DNA from: Chara braunii
Lineage: Eukaryota > Streptophyta > Charophyceae > Charales > Characeae
Length of the DNA: 30,530 bases
Assembly: GCA_003427395.1 (NCBI GenBank)
Contig: BFEA01000029.1
Location: forward strand, 4,602,130 to 4,632,659
Direction of reading: 5' to 3'
The position numbers were made by a program, and so were the translations under genes. This document shows, piece after piece, positions 20,745 to 29,996 of this stretch; the stretch's first letter is position 1; every line of letters starts with the position of its first letter. The notes under the pieces are model-generated. The model saw only the letters and a program-made list of their open reading frames with translations. It searched no databases and was not told the DNA's origin.

Positions 20745-22124
20745 TCAGTTCCTGGAGTCACTTTGGCACCATTTCGATATAGCATCCTTCAGTGTCCTGT
20801 GACCTCTCTCCACTGGTGCATTAGCCTGAGGATAATATGGTGTCACAAATCTGATCCTGACTCTAAGTGTGAACATGAGCTTCCTGACCATCTCATTCTT
20901 GAACTCTGATCCCTGATCAGCCACAAACTCACGTATGAAGGGGTACCTCAAGTAGATTTCCTCGATCCAATCTGCCACTGTCTTTGCAGTTTTCTTACGG
21001 ATGACTTTTGCTTCAACATAACCAGACGTGTTATCTCTCATGTTTAGAACATATTTCATTCCATCCTTACCAGGTGGCATAGTAATTAGATCAAGGTGAA
21101 CAGTAATGCCAGGTTCTACAAGAACAGTGGGGTATAAGGGTTCAATCAATCTCATAGATGACCTTTTCTGACAGGCTTCACATGACTTACAATATCTCAT
21201 AACCATATCCCTTAGACCATCCCAGTGATATAGTCGAGATACTTTATAGTATGTAGCATCAGCACCCCTACAACCCCCTGCTAGACCCTCATGCAGTGCG
21301 GCGATCACCTCTAGTTGCCTTTCCTTACCACACACTACTCTCAGTGGTGGTAATCCTTCCTTAGCATCCACAAAAAGATGAGCCCTACGCAGCCTAAAGG
21401 TTCTCTTTGTTTTCTCATGATAGAATTCATCTAACTGATTACTGCTCATTACCATACCGATCCTCTTATTTTCTCCATCATACTCATCCTTCCTAAATCT
21501 CTCTTTGGCGTCCTTATCTTGCTCAGGGTCTTCTGGCTCTTCCTCTATCTCATTCAGCCTTCGCTCAACCATCCTTGAACTCTCTGCCAGCTCATGAGCT
21601 GTAACCGCGGCTTGTTCCACCATCCCGTACCATCCTTCCTCTTCATCCTCTCGAGTTAGAATGTAGTGGAGGTAAGGGTCTTCCTTTTCTCCCCAGCAGT
21701 CTTCTCTGCTCGATGCTATGGCTGAGGCTGTATAACAATTGGGAGCTGGAGGTAGTCCTTCATTATCATTTTCCATAAGGAATTCGTCAACGAAGGGTGC
21801 CTCCTCAAGAGATTCATCATCTATTGACCCCCATTCTACGCGGCTCAATCCATCGGCTCGATTCTTTTCAGTAGGTATTTTTTCTAGCACAAAACCATAC
21901 GTCCATATGTGAGCTATCCACCTACTGACAGTAGCATCTACTTGCTGATGCCTCTTAACAGCTCCGATTACCGCTGTGGAATCCGTCCTTAGAATGAATC
22001 TCCGCCCCATAACATAGTGTCTAAATACCCTGAGACAGTGCAGGATCGCCAGAAGCTCCTTCCTGAACTGAATATAGCCTCTCTCGACCGAATTAAGGGT
22101 GCGACTCTCAAATCTAAGTGGCAT
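20745..22124 (-). pseudogene. Retrotransposon RNase H and integrase core (459 codons open)
   Basis: RNase H comes first (FESRTLNSVERGYIQFRKEL, then LRTDST and a NRADGLSRV end), followed by an acidic linker rich in Glu and Asp, the integrase zinc region (LHEGLAGGCRG and, about 34 residues on, CKSCEAC) and the catalytic core with all three DDE acids: HLDLITM, VADQGSEF and NAPVERGHRT. The second His of the HHCC finger is Cys here (GGCRG where GGHRG is usual). It copies the primer RNA away and inserts the cDNA in an active element. It continues the RT frame across a TGA at 22143-22145 and ends at a Trp-to-stop change. Assignment is secure. Confidence 0.93.
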
Positions 22125-22142
22125 TTCTTTACCATTCTCATC

Positions 22143-23428
22143 TCACTGCACGAGCACTCCTCCTAATGCTATCGGGCCGCCATCGGCTTCGATGATGAAG
22201 GGCCTCTCCCTTTCATCATCGAAGTAGGGTACTCCTAATACGACCCTGTCATTTCTTAGCTTATCTTGAAGTACCCGCGCAACCTTCTCTCTTTGGTCAG
22301 ACCACTCTAAGCTAGCTCCTTGTCGCACCATTTCTCTAAGGGGCTCGGCTATCTTAGCGAACCCGGGGATGAAGATCCGCCAGAAGTTGCAGACTCCTAG
22401 GAAGCTCCTTACTTCCCTAACCGTTTTTAGAGACATCGGCCAGTTCAGGAGCTTATCCACTTTCTTAGGATCAGGATTTCTTCCTTTCAAGAAGCACATA
22501 AAACCCAAGATCGTTACCTCTTTTTGGAACAACAGTGATTTCAGCCCGCTGGCTGTTAGGTTATATTCAGCCAACCTTTTTAGTACTTTCGCCACTCCCT
22601 GCGCATGTTCCCATACGAACTGCCTGACTCGACCATCCACTAAAGTCTCATTCTTTTCCTTCGGACCTTTAACCGGATTGTCGTCAATGTATGGAAACGT
22701 AACCTCTGGGCATATGTCCTCCATGACCTTCAGCATGTCTCGCAGAACGACCGCGACCCCATTCGTCCACGCTTGAGGCACCACACACATTTGTATGAGG
22801 CCTCTAGGCGTATGCATGACGGTCATAGGTCGTCTAGTAGGATCTATTGGGAACTGGTCATAGCCAGAGTATAAGTCTATTAGGGAGTAGATGCTCCTTC
22901 CGGCAAAAGATTCGACTAACAGATCCGCGTTGGGTAGGCTACCCGCATCGCGAACCGTTACCGAATTCAACTTCTGCAAGTTTTGTATCCAGCGCAGGCC
23001 ACCACCTGGCTTCCAGAAGCAAAATCAGTGATTTTGTAAGCTCCATCAGCTGGTTTCGCAACGTTGGAGGCGATCTTCTGGTTTATGTACTCCATTACCT
23101 ATTTTTCTTCGTTTTGGGCATATTTCGTGGGTCTGTCATTCCAAGGCGTGTGAGGAACGATCCAGATCTTGACCATCTTGATCATGTCAACGTCTAGTCG
23201 TCCCCCCTCCTCATCATTAAAAGAAAAGACACCACTGTACTTCTGACATAATTCATATATGAAAACTCTCTCAGCCGGCAGAAGGAAGTCATCGGTTCCT
23301 ACCTTCATTATCTTGAACCTCTCTGGGGTAATTCTCCCTCCTTTTAATGCAACCTCTTTTAACCTTTTAATTATCTTTCTCTCTTTCTCTAATGCCTCAT
23401 TGTAATCTTTCTCTATCAAAACTGCCAC
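22143..23428 (-). pseudogene. Retrotransposon reverse transcriptase (frameshifted)
   Basis: The minus-strand part 22979-22143 holds the RT palm: SLIDLYSGYDQF, the catalytic YIDD at 22691-22680, the FLGVCNFWRIFIPGFAKIAEPL thumb/connection motif and PFIIEADGG leading into RNase H. Upstream, 23428-23099 is the linker and N-terminal RT (LPAERVFIYELCQKYSGVFSF, IVPHTPW). A TAG at 23099-23101 and a frame change near 23010-23040, inside the motif FCFWKPGGGLRWIQ, join the pieces. The palm reads LIQMCVVPQAWTNGVA where most plant elements have F-x-VMPFGLTNA, marking a divergent gypsy lineage. Inactive because of the breaks. Confidence 0.92.
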
Positions 23429-23478
23429 CGGATTCTTCTTAACGCCCTTGCACTTATACTTTCTCTTAGATCCAGTGA

Positions 23479-24573
23479 CTATTTTCCTAAAAAAGGACCA
23501 GTTGCAGAGAAGGTGAGCTGCATCGTGCCAGCTTTGGCTGCCCCCACAGCATCCTTGAATCCTTCCATCTCTCTCTTATCGCCCAACTCCTTCTCTTTAT
23601 CCAGGAGCTTGAACATCTTCCCGATATCATTCACTTTAATCGTTGTCTTCTCGTTTATTATTCCGCTTTCTTTCAGTTTTGCCCGTACTTCCTCAATCAG
23701 CTTGTCAGATTCTCCATGCTTAAGAGAGTTAACATGTCGCTGATGACGAGGATGGTGCCTATCACTTATCACAAAAGTCTGTTCTTGACCATTGTTGGGA
23801 TTCTGGAGAGAGAGTCATGCCGCCCCATCATGGCCGAAGAACGCACAAACCTCCATTCTATGTAGGAAAGGGACTCCGAGGATGCAGTCATGATCCAAGT
23901 TGGGGACCACAAAACAGAGGATCTCGGCCCGTAAAGTCCCAATCCGGATCGGCAGATCATCAATGAATCATTCCAATGGCAGGAATCCAACTATATTGGA
24001 GAGTTGATGGTTGACTTTCCTATCTATTCCAAGTCCACATGATCTCATTGTGGCCGAGGACATAAGCACCATCTCAGCCTAAGAGTCCACTAGGGCTCTA
24101 ACCTTCACGTCGTTCATAGAGATATTCAAGTATCCACACGACATGTTACCAAACCTCATCTTGGTACCAGGCGGGGCTCTTTCCACATGTTGAGGGAAGA
24201 GTCTTAGGCTATTAACTTCTACCTTCCGCCTTTCAACCATCCTTTTAAGTTCTTCTCTAAACTTAGGTACCAGGGCTACTGTTTCTTTCCAAAATAGGGC
24301 GATCTCAGTTTTCTCGAGTAATTTCTTCACTACTTCATCTATCGAGATCCGTTCCTCGGCCTCGGATCTCAAGACCACCCTTATCTTCTTCCCGCCGACT
24401 TCCTTTCTTTTCCCTTCCTTCACTAGGTCCTTGGTCCCATCTATCAGCTGGTCTAACTCTCTTTGAACCTTCTCTCGCTTTTTCTCTTCGACCTCTTTTT
24501 GACTGATATGGGATACATTCAAACTTTGACTTCCAGGATTGTCATCTCGAGCCACTATCTCTGGAGGTAGCAT
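23479..24573 (-). pseudogene. Retrotransposon protease and linker region (multiple stops)
   Basis: A charged, helical N-terminal stretch (24573-24190) precedes the aspartic protease at about 24110-23800: KVRALVDS is followed by TAG where the active-site Asp-Ser/Thr-Gly Gly belongs, then AEMVLMS, and ends with the CILGVPFLHRM motif typical of retropepsins. In-frame stops lie at 24079-24081, 23968-23970 and 23769-23771. A hydrophilic segment (23772-23479) links to RT, with a frame change at a T-run near 23490. In an active element it would cut Gag-Pol. Gag lies in the same frame upstream, with a single TGA (24652-24654) between. Confidence 0.8.
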
Positions 24574-24651
24574 GCCATCAAAGGTAATAACATTAACTCT
24601 AGCCTTCTTCTTTTTATCCTTATTGGCCCTAGCCTGTTCTAGGACAACTGC

Positions 24652-25470
24652 TCACATCCCTCCTTTGACTCGGAAATCTATTTTGTTCCAATTGGCATCA
24701 CATACGTGCCCATTGACATTCTTCTTGACAATCCCTTCTTCGAGTTTCTTCTCTAGTAAAGGGCACCGACTTATAGTATGGCCTTCCTCGTCACAATAAT
24801 TACGTCGGAAGGGACCATCTCTCCTCTGCCAATCTCGACTCTTATTATCTTTCTTCCAATCCCGGTCACGCTTCTTCTTTTGTCTCTCTTTTCTCCTTCG
24901 TCTAGCGTCATCATCACTACTCTCATCCTCAGCAAAATTAGTTAGCAGGACATGACACTTCTGGGCCTCATCCAGGAAGGATACTCTCCGCGCAACCCGC
25001 TCAAAATCCTCTAGGAATTGATCAAGGGTTGCATATTTTGAACGTCGCACTTCCAACAAATTTTGCATAGTTGTTGGAATGTCATACTTCGCATATTCTT
25101 CCAGCATCTTTTGTTTAACCTCGACCCATGTTGTCAGTCTTTGTGTCGTTTTTGTCACGGACACCCTCATCTTAGGCTCAACATAGGCTAGCAGAGCTTT
25201 TAACTTCTGTTTGTCCGACCAACCGTGGCTCATACCGAAGACATCATAGTCTTCCAGGAACTCCCTAACCTTGGTTCCATCAAAGCAGGGTATGTTCTCT
25301 GGAGGTACTTTAGCTCTTGGAAGGTCTAGACGAACATTCATAGTGTCCATCCCGGTCTTCATGACCTCTNTCCTTTTTAACATTTCTTGTAGAACAGTGG
25401 TAGTGGTCACTTCTCCGTCACCTGCGNAGGAACTAGCAAGGTTNTGCCTTGCGTCCGGTCCNCTGACCAT
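24652..25470 (-). CDS. Retrotransposon Gag (capsid and degenerate zinc knuckle)
   Basis: The ATG at 25470 has AAAATGG context. The 272-residue product contains a gypsy-type capsid region (IPCFDGTKVREFLEDYDVF, ALLAYVEPKMRV, TTWVEVKQKMLEEYAKYD, LDQFLEDFERVARRV), then a basic Arg/Lys stretch and a CCHC-like knuckle at about residues 228-237. The knuckle keeps C-x4-H-x4-C (CDEEGHTISRC), but the first Cys is Arg (RNYC). Ns affect several codons near the start. Gag packages RNA and forms the particle. It ends at TGA 24652-24654, directly in frame with pol, which might be readthrough-type organisation or simple decay. Confidence 0.85.
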   Translation of the reverse strand: MVXGPDARXNLASSXAGDGEVTTTTVLQEMLKRXEVMKTGMDTMNVRLDLPRAKVPPENIPCFDGTKVREFLEDYDVFGMSHGWSDKQKLKALLAYVEPKMRVSVTKTTQRLTTWVEVKQKMLEEYAKYDIPTTMQNLLEVRRSKYATLDQFLEDFERVARRVSFLDEAQKCHVLLTNFAEDESSDDDARRRRKERQKKKRDRDWKKDNKSRDWQRRDGPFRRNYCDEEGHTISRCPLLEKKLEEGIVKKNVNGHVCDANWNKIDFRVKGGM

Positions 25471-25495
25471 TTTNTNTGATTTATTGGTTAAACTC

Positions 25496-25918
25496 CTATT
25501 TCTTCCTGAACCTTTTCTCTCTTATGATTGCGTTTAGAATTGGTTCCCAGTTTTTGCCGTCGGTAAAACTTTCCGGCAAAATCGGTTCGGGAATCCTGTC
25601 AAACACAATCGGTGCTATGTTACTAACTACTCTTGCTCCTTTTCTTTCTAACTCTCTTCTTTCTTGATCAATTACACTACTGATCCAATTACGAAGAGAT
25701 TCACGATCTGTCCCTTTCTTCCTTAATGAAGGGACATAGGGCCGGATATCATACTCACCAGTGTCGAGGAACTTCACTACAAGGACGTACGCCTTCCCCG
25801 GGGCATGTTTCTCCTCCAGGGATATGCAGCGCTCTATCTTGTAGGGAAAGGCTCCTCCACTGGTAAATGGAACCAAGGCGTCTAGTGCTGCCGTGACTGC
25901 CGAACAGTAATCAGACAT
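25496..25918 (-). CDS. Pre-gag module F (140 codons), unknown function
   Basis: Last member of the tandem ORF array, 25 bases upstream of the Gag ATG. The product shows the array's signature: FTSGGAFPYKIERC near the start, YVLVVKFLDTGEYDIRPYV in the middle, and FDRIPEPILPESFTDGKNWEPILNAIIREK at the end. Between the blocks is a charged helical stretch (QERRELERKG). It is open from ATG to TGA and looks the best preserved together with modules A and B. No known family is recognised. The repeated beta-rich then helical pattern suggests a compact domain. Confidence 0.6.
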   Translation of the reverse strand: MSDYCSAVTAALDALVPFTSGGAFPYKIERCISLEEKHAPGKAYVLVVKFLDTGEYDIRPYVPSLRKKGTDRESLRNWISSVIDQERRELERKGARVVSNIAPIVFDRIPEPILPESFTDGKNWEPILNAIIREKRFRKK

Positions 25919-25956
25919 TTGCCAAGTCCCTAGCGACCTCTATGATCCGTCTAATC

Positions 25957-26531
25957 CTATCCAGCGCCTGAATTGTCAATGTTGACACTACTCCACTTCC
26001 TATCTCTCAAAATGACATTAAGAATAGGCTCCCAGTCTTCACAATTGACGAAGCTATCTGGAATAGGAGAGCTTGGAAAACCCTCGTACTCAGTAGGCTC
26101 CACACTCCAGGTAACTTTCTTACCCTCCTTCTTAAGTTCATCTCTGTATTTACTGACGTGACTAAGTGCCCACTTGTGACACCCAATAAACCGCCGCCAA
26201 ATTTTCTTATACGCATGTCATATTCATTGGTCTCTAGGAAGCGAGCTACTAACACATACACTTTCTCCTCTGCCTCAGGTATGGCTAAGACAGTGTATCT
26301 CTCAATCTCATAAGGAAATGTTCCTCCTACCGTGAGGGACTCTAAATCCCTGAGTAAGCGCGAGATAACCGAAGAATTAATATCTGGTAGTTCCTTTCCT
26401 TCAGCCTTCTCCCAACTATGCCTGCTTCCTAGGAAACCAGCATACTCCTCGGCCATAACAAGCTCCTTTCCATTGTCAGGTGAGGGAAAATTCAGAAGAA
26501 GTCTCGTCTTGGACTTCAAATCGTCAAACAA
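25957..26531 (-). pseudogene. Pre-gag module E, frameshifted
   Basis: The product starts at 26531 with a stretch not seen in the other modules (KSKTRLLLNFPSPDNGKELV) and then shows LTVGGTFPYEIERY and YVLVARFLETNEYDMR. A frame change near 26165-26180 is needed to recover the C-terminal signature DELKKEGKKVTWSV, PSSPIPDSFVNCEDWEPILN and VILRDRKW, ending at TAG 25957-25959. One member of the array, now broken. Confidence 0.55.
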
Positions 26532-26559
26532 AGGTGTAAAAAAACAGCGTCTTTGGTCG

Positions 26560-26925
26560 CATGATTAAGTCATTCTCTCTTGCTTTACCAACCACGACAA
26601 TAGCTTCTAGAAGAGGCGCCCAGTCTCTCCTGTCAGTGAAGCTATTCGTAGTCAGAAAACTAGGGAGTCTTTCAAATTGTTTGACTCATTTTCCCTAAGT
26701 CACTTTCTCATCCAATCTTCGAAGCAGTTTTCTTATCCTCAAGAGGTGAATGTACACTTTCCTCAGATACTCTAAATAGCCTTCTTCCTCTTTTATTCCT
26801 TCCTGAGTATAAACCCTCACGTCAAGCTCGTCGGTATTGAGAAATCTGACCACTGGAACATAAAATACTAAATGCCCTTCCTTACAGACATCGAGTCTCA
26901 ATATATCAGTCTCAGTTACTTTATC
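26560..26925 (-). pseudogene. Pre-gag module D, with stops
   Basis: The signature is recognisable as VCKEGHLVFYVPVVRFLNTDELDVRVYT, then a charged helix (RIRKLLRRLDEKVT). After stops at 26695-26697 and 26686-26688 in the same frame come FERLPSFLTTNSFTDRRDW and APLLEAIV, the array's C-terminal block. A truncated N-terminus (no GGG-FPY block) and two stops mark it as decayed. Confidence 0.5.
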
Positions 26926-26984
26926 TAACCATCATCTACCAATGGTCACAGTCGCAATCGACGTAGAGTTTTCACATTCCAATA

Positions 26985-27320
26985 TCATTGTCTTGGGCTG
27001 CTTCTAGCGCCTCTAGCCAGACTGTCCGCAGGACGCTGTCTAGATAGGATGGTCTCATCCCATGCATGCAACATCACTCTCCTGTCGTTCGAACTCTTGC
27101 AATCCAGCAGATGCCTGATCTTCGTCTGATCCGTAATTGCTCTAAAAGCAGCCGCCCGCATAAGCTCAAGGTAGTGCTCTACCATGCCAATCTCATCGTG
27201 CCTACCTAGCCTAGTGTCGCATCCTCTCACGACCCCGATGACGGTCGCTCGTTGCTCATCTAGATAGACCTTGAAGCAGAAGCTCTCTCCGTCATTAGGA
27301 GTGTAGACATCTCTTGGCAT
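26985..27320 (-). CDS. Pre-gag module C (111 codons), divergent
   Basis: The ATG at 27320 lies 3 bases after the stop of module B. The product (SFCFKVYLDEQRATVIGVVRG, MVEHYLELMRAA, CKSSNDRRVMLHAWDETI) is open but only loosely like the other modules: a beta-strand pair, a helix, then a Cys/Asp-containing end block in the same order. It may be a diverged copy or an unrelated small ORF. Its first half also resembles part of the LTR-encoded ORF. Confidence 0.4.
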   Translation of the reverse strand: MPRDVYTPNDGESFCFKVYLDEQRATVIGVVRGCDTRLGRHDEIGMVEHYLELMRAAAFRAITDQTKIRHLLDCKSSNDRRVMLHAWDETILSRQRPADSLARGARSSPRQ

Positions 27321-27323
27321 GTT

Positions 27324-27719
27324 TCACCACACTCGGTCTCTAAGTACCACGTTGAGGATTGGTCCCCAATCCTTCCCGTCGCAGAAGCTAGCGGGCACAG
27401 ACGGACTTGGGAATCTCTCAAACTCTCTAGGCAGGACACTCCAAGTCACTTTCTTCCTTCGTTGTCTAAGCAACAGCCTTTCATCTAGAACATATTCAAC
27501 ATCAACTGTCCAACATGCCTCGTAATCGATCCCTCTCCTCGTCTCAGCAGATACGTATGGCCTCACATCACAGTCATCCATATCAAGAAACCGAGCTACA
27601 AGGACGTACAAGATCACTGAGTCGTGCTCACAANTCACACACTTCTCAATGACATACGGGAAGACACCCCCACCCGTGATCCTTGTCAGCGCCTCTATCG
27701 CTTTTGTTACTGCTGACAT
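27324..27719 (-). CDS. Pre-gag module B (131 codons), unknown function
   Basis: The ATG at 27719 is 8 bases downstream of the stop of module A. The product shows EALTRITGGGVFPYVIEKC, YVLVARFLDMDDCDVRPYV, a Trp-containing helical stretch with LLLRQRRKKVTWSV, and FERFPSPSVPASFCDGKDWG and PILNVVLRDRVW at the end. It matches module A along its whole length. One N affects one codon near 27633. Function unknown. Confidence 0.62.
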   Translation of the reverse strand: MSAVTKAIEALTRITGGGVFPYVIEKCVXCEHDSVILYVLVARFLDMDDCDVRPYVSAETRRGIDYEACWTVDVEYVLDERLLLRQRRKKVTWSVLPREFERFPSPSVPASFCDGKDWGPILNVVLRDRVW

Positions 27720-27727
27720 TTGACTGC

Positions 27728-28126
27728 TTACCAGGTTTGCCTCCTTAGTGTTGCATTGATGATTGGCTGCCAGTTCCTACCATCACAGAATTCTTTAGGT
27801 ACTGGCGGGGTATGAATCTTTTCATAAATCCTAAGCAGTAAGCTCCAACTCGCTTCTATCCCTTGTTGTCTCAATTGATCCCTCTCGACTTTGACACACT
27901 CCACTATGACATCCCAGTTGGTAAAGAAACTCGAATCCCGATTAGTCCCTTCTAGGATGTAGGGTCGAATATCATAGTCATTAGTGTCAAGGAATCTAGA
28001 GACAAACACATGCACAGTCGTTGTATTTTTCATACAAGTAATGCATTTGACAACCATATAAGGAAAAGCACCACCGCATGTGACACGAGTTAGGGCTTCT
28101 AGGACATTATACTCTTCAGTCATCAT
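27728..28126 (-). CDS. Pre-gag module A (132 codons), unknown function
   Basis: First ORF after the primer site, with a leader of about 240 bases. The product runs LEALTRVTCGGAFPYMVVKC, VHVFVSRFLDTNDYDIRPYI, a helical stretch (ERDQLRQQGIEASWSL), and IHTPPVPKEFCDGRNWQ then PIINATLRRQTW. Blocks, order and length match module B, so the two arose by tandem duplication. The open frame is intact. No signal peptide or membrane segment is visible. I do not recognise the family; the position recalls the extra ORF1 upstream of gag in Ogre/Tat elements, but no relation is claimed. Confidence 0.62.
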   Translation of the reverse strand: MMTEEYNVLEALTRVTCGGAFPYMVVKCITCMKNTTTVHVFVSRFLDTNDYDIRPYILEGTNRDSSFFTNWDVIVECVKVERDQLRQQGIEASWSLLLRIYEKIHTPPVPKEFCDGRNWQPIINATLRRQTW

Positions 28127-28363
28127 CTGGTTTTTGACTTATGGACTTCTCAAGCGAAGGGTCCAGAAAACAAATTCAAAACCCTTGCTTGGAGGTCTGA
28201 ACCACTTCAGATAGACTTCTGCAAGAGGCCCCTCCTCTCGTGGCTCGTCTAGCTGAAAGTCTTTCTGACCTGAGTCGGACCTTGTACGAAATACACTAGA
28301 TTGCTGCCTAGTCCCATAATATTGTGACCAAGGTCCGCTCCCAGGAACTCAAGATTTTTGAGT
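28127..28363 (-). other. Untranslated leader of the retrotransposon
   Basis: Between primer site and module A there is no sizeable open frame. The sequence is a plausible 5' untranslated leader or packaging region. No splice or structural element is recognised with confidence. Confidence 0.4.
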
Positions 28364-28380
28364 CCCCGGCAACGACGCCA
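28364..28380 (-). other. Primer-binding site, tRNA-Asp type
   Basis: The minus strand reads TGGCGTCGTTGCCGGGG, four bases inside the LTR edge at 28385. It matches the common plant gypsy primer site complementary to the 3' end of tRNA-Asp (TGGCGCCGTTGCCGGGG) except for one C-to-T change. This fixes the element's direction and its 5' LTR. Confidence 0.85.
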
Positions 28381-28908
28381 TTTTTGTCGCACCCCCATTG
28401 CTTGAAGGGTCCGGTGAGATGTCCTTCCCTGAGACCGAGCTCAGTGGGTTGGAGGACTGGCAGGCTGTCACGCAGGAATTTTGCTAGGTATAAAAATAGA
28501 GGTGGGTTCAGAGGCAGTCACACTTTATCATACAGCCGAGTAGTCAGGGTTATCCCTCCTGCCAGCGGCGACACGGCTTAGAGTAAGGCGTTCGGGTTTA
28601 TCGCCTGCACCTGACCCTGTATGAAGGATAGACCCAAGGTCAGCAGAGTCCCTATCATTCAGGAGTCCTTTAAGCTGCGTTGAGTGTAACCTGCATAAAA
28701 TAAGGAGGAAAAATAACAAACATGCATCATAACGCAATTGACACTGACAAAATGAGAAGACCAGAAACCAGACTCTGCAAGAGTATGACCAGAGATACGA
28801 GACTGAAGAGTAGTACACAGAGTATGCAAGGAGCAGCCATTGGAGGGCTGCAGTCACTAATAAGTAATAATGTCGTAATACATCAATAGTGACTAAAAAG
28901 AGAGAACC

Positions 28909-29968
28909 TCAATCAATGATAATAAGCGGTACCCCCTCGTGAGTGAGTGTTGCCGTCTGGGACTCCTCGTCATTGAGAACTCGTGTGGCTATAGACTTTG
29001 GAACCACATAGTTGATCTCGAGAAGTGCTGTTGGATCAATCTTGCAGATATAGACCATGCATCTGGTCATCTCCTCGTCTGCGACGCTCCTTAGATAAAA
29101 CTCCTCCGCAAGGATGATATCGCCTGAAGCTCCAATCAATATCTCAATACGTCCTCTCCCACCAGAGTAAATGTAGGAAACCTCGAGAAAGCGATTTCTG
29201 TAAAAAGGCTTTCGATAAGCCTGCATAGCAAAGTCTGTTCCGACCAAATGACTATAACCATCTCCGAGGTATGGGACCGGACCTTCCCTCTTAGGGGACC
29301 AATAACTGTTTCAGACCTAGGGTTGTCTGACATGTAGAAATCAGTCACCCTCAAGAAGATATCGTGCAAGAAGATGTGCGATCCTCTTCAATGTCGCCCT
29401 CCGACGTCTCCGCTCGCTGGCCTTCAGTGCTCCTGTCGCTGTCAACGAACTCAATCTCTGTGAGTGTCCCTGTCAAAATAGTCCCCAAGATCAATGTCAC
29501 TCACAGAGCGGGGCTCCAAGTCTGAATCATCTGTCTCTGATCTCTGGACGCATGTAGTGATTGGGACCCCTGATCTGGCTATCTCTCTCCTAATTTGGTC
29601 GTCCTTCCGCCTCTTGTCCTTGATGCGAGACTCACTAAGGGGCTTGGGGTTGCATCCATCAAAATCGAAGAGCACGCCCCCAGGTGCTGAAGGTACACGA
29701 GGGAACGCCACATGTAACCAGTTGTCCCTTCAATAGCTCTCCCTGCGAAATATGTAATCACCCCTGTCTCTGCCCCCTTCACCGAGTAGGTGATCACGAG
29801 CGTGTGTCTCGAGGTCGAGGACTCAGTGGCCCTGATGGTGAAACTCTGGTGTCCCACATGTCTATAGTAGAACCTCTCGATCAATCTACCCCACTTAGGG
29901 GTAGTCTCACGACGACTGGCCAGCTTGGACAGAAAGCACACCCTCTCTGGTACGGGTACTGCCTCCAA
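28909..29968 (-). pseudogene. LTR-encoded ORF of unknown function (5' LTR copy)
   Basis: Homologue of the frame at 10859-11946. It is broken by a 28-bp deletion at 29760/29761, an extra A near 29476 and a missing C near 29286 relative to the other copy. The segments 29968-29761, 29711-29480 and 29247-28909 still translate into the same protein blocks (RFYYRHVGHQSFTIRA; GGVLFDFDGCNPKPLSE; FLEVSYIYSGGRGRIEILIG). The lesions differ from those in the other LTR, except for the frame change at the LRVTDFYMSD block that both share. Confidence 0.5.
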
Positions 29969-29996
29969 NANCNGACCGNAATAGNAATCTGCAACT

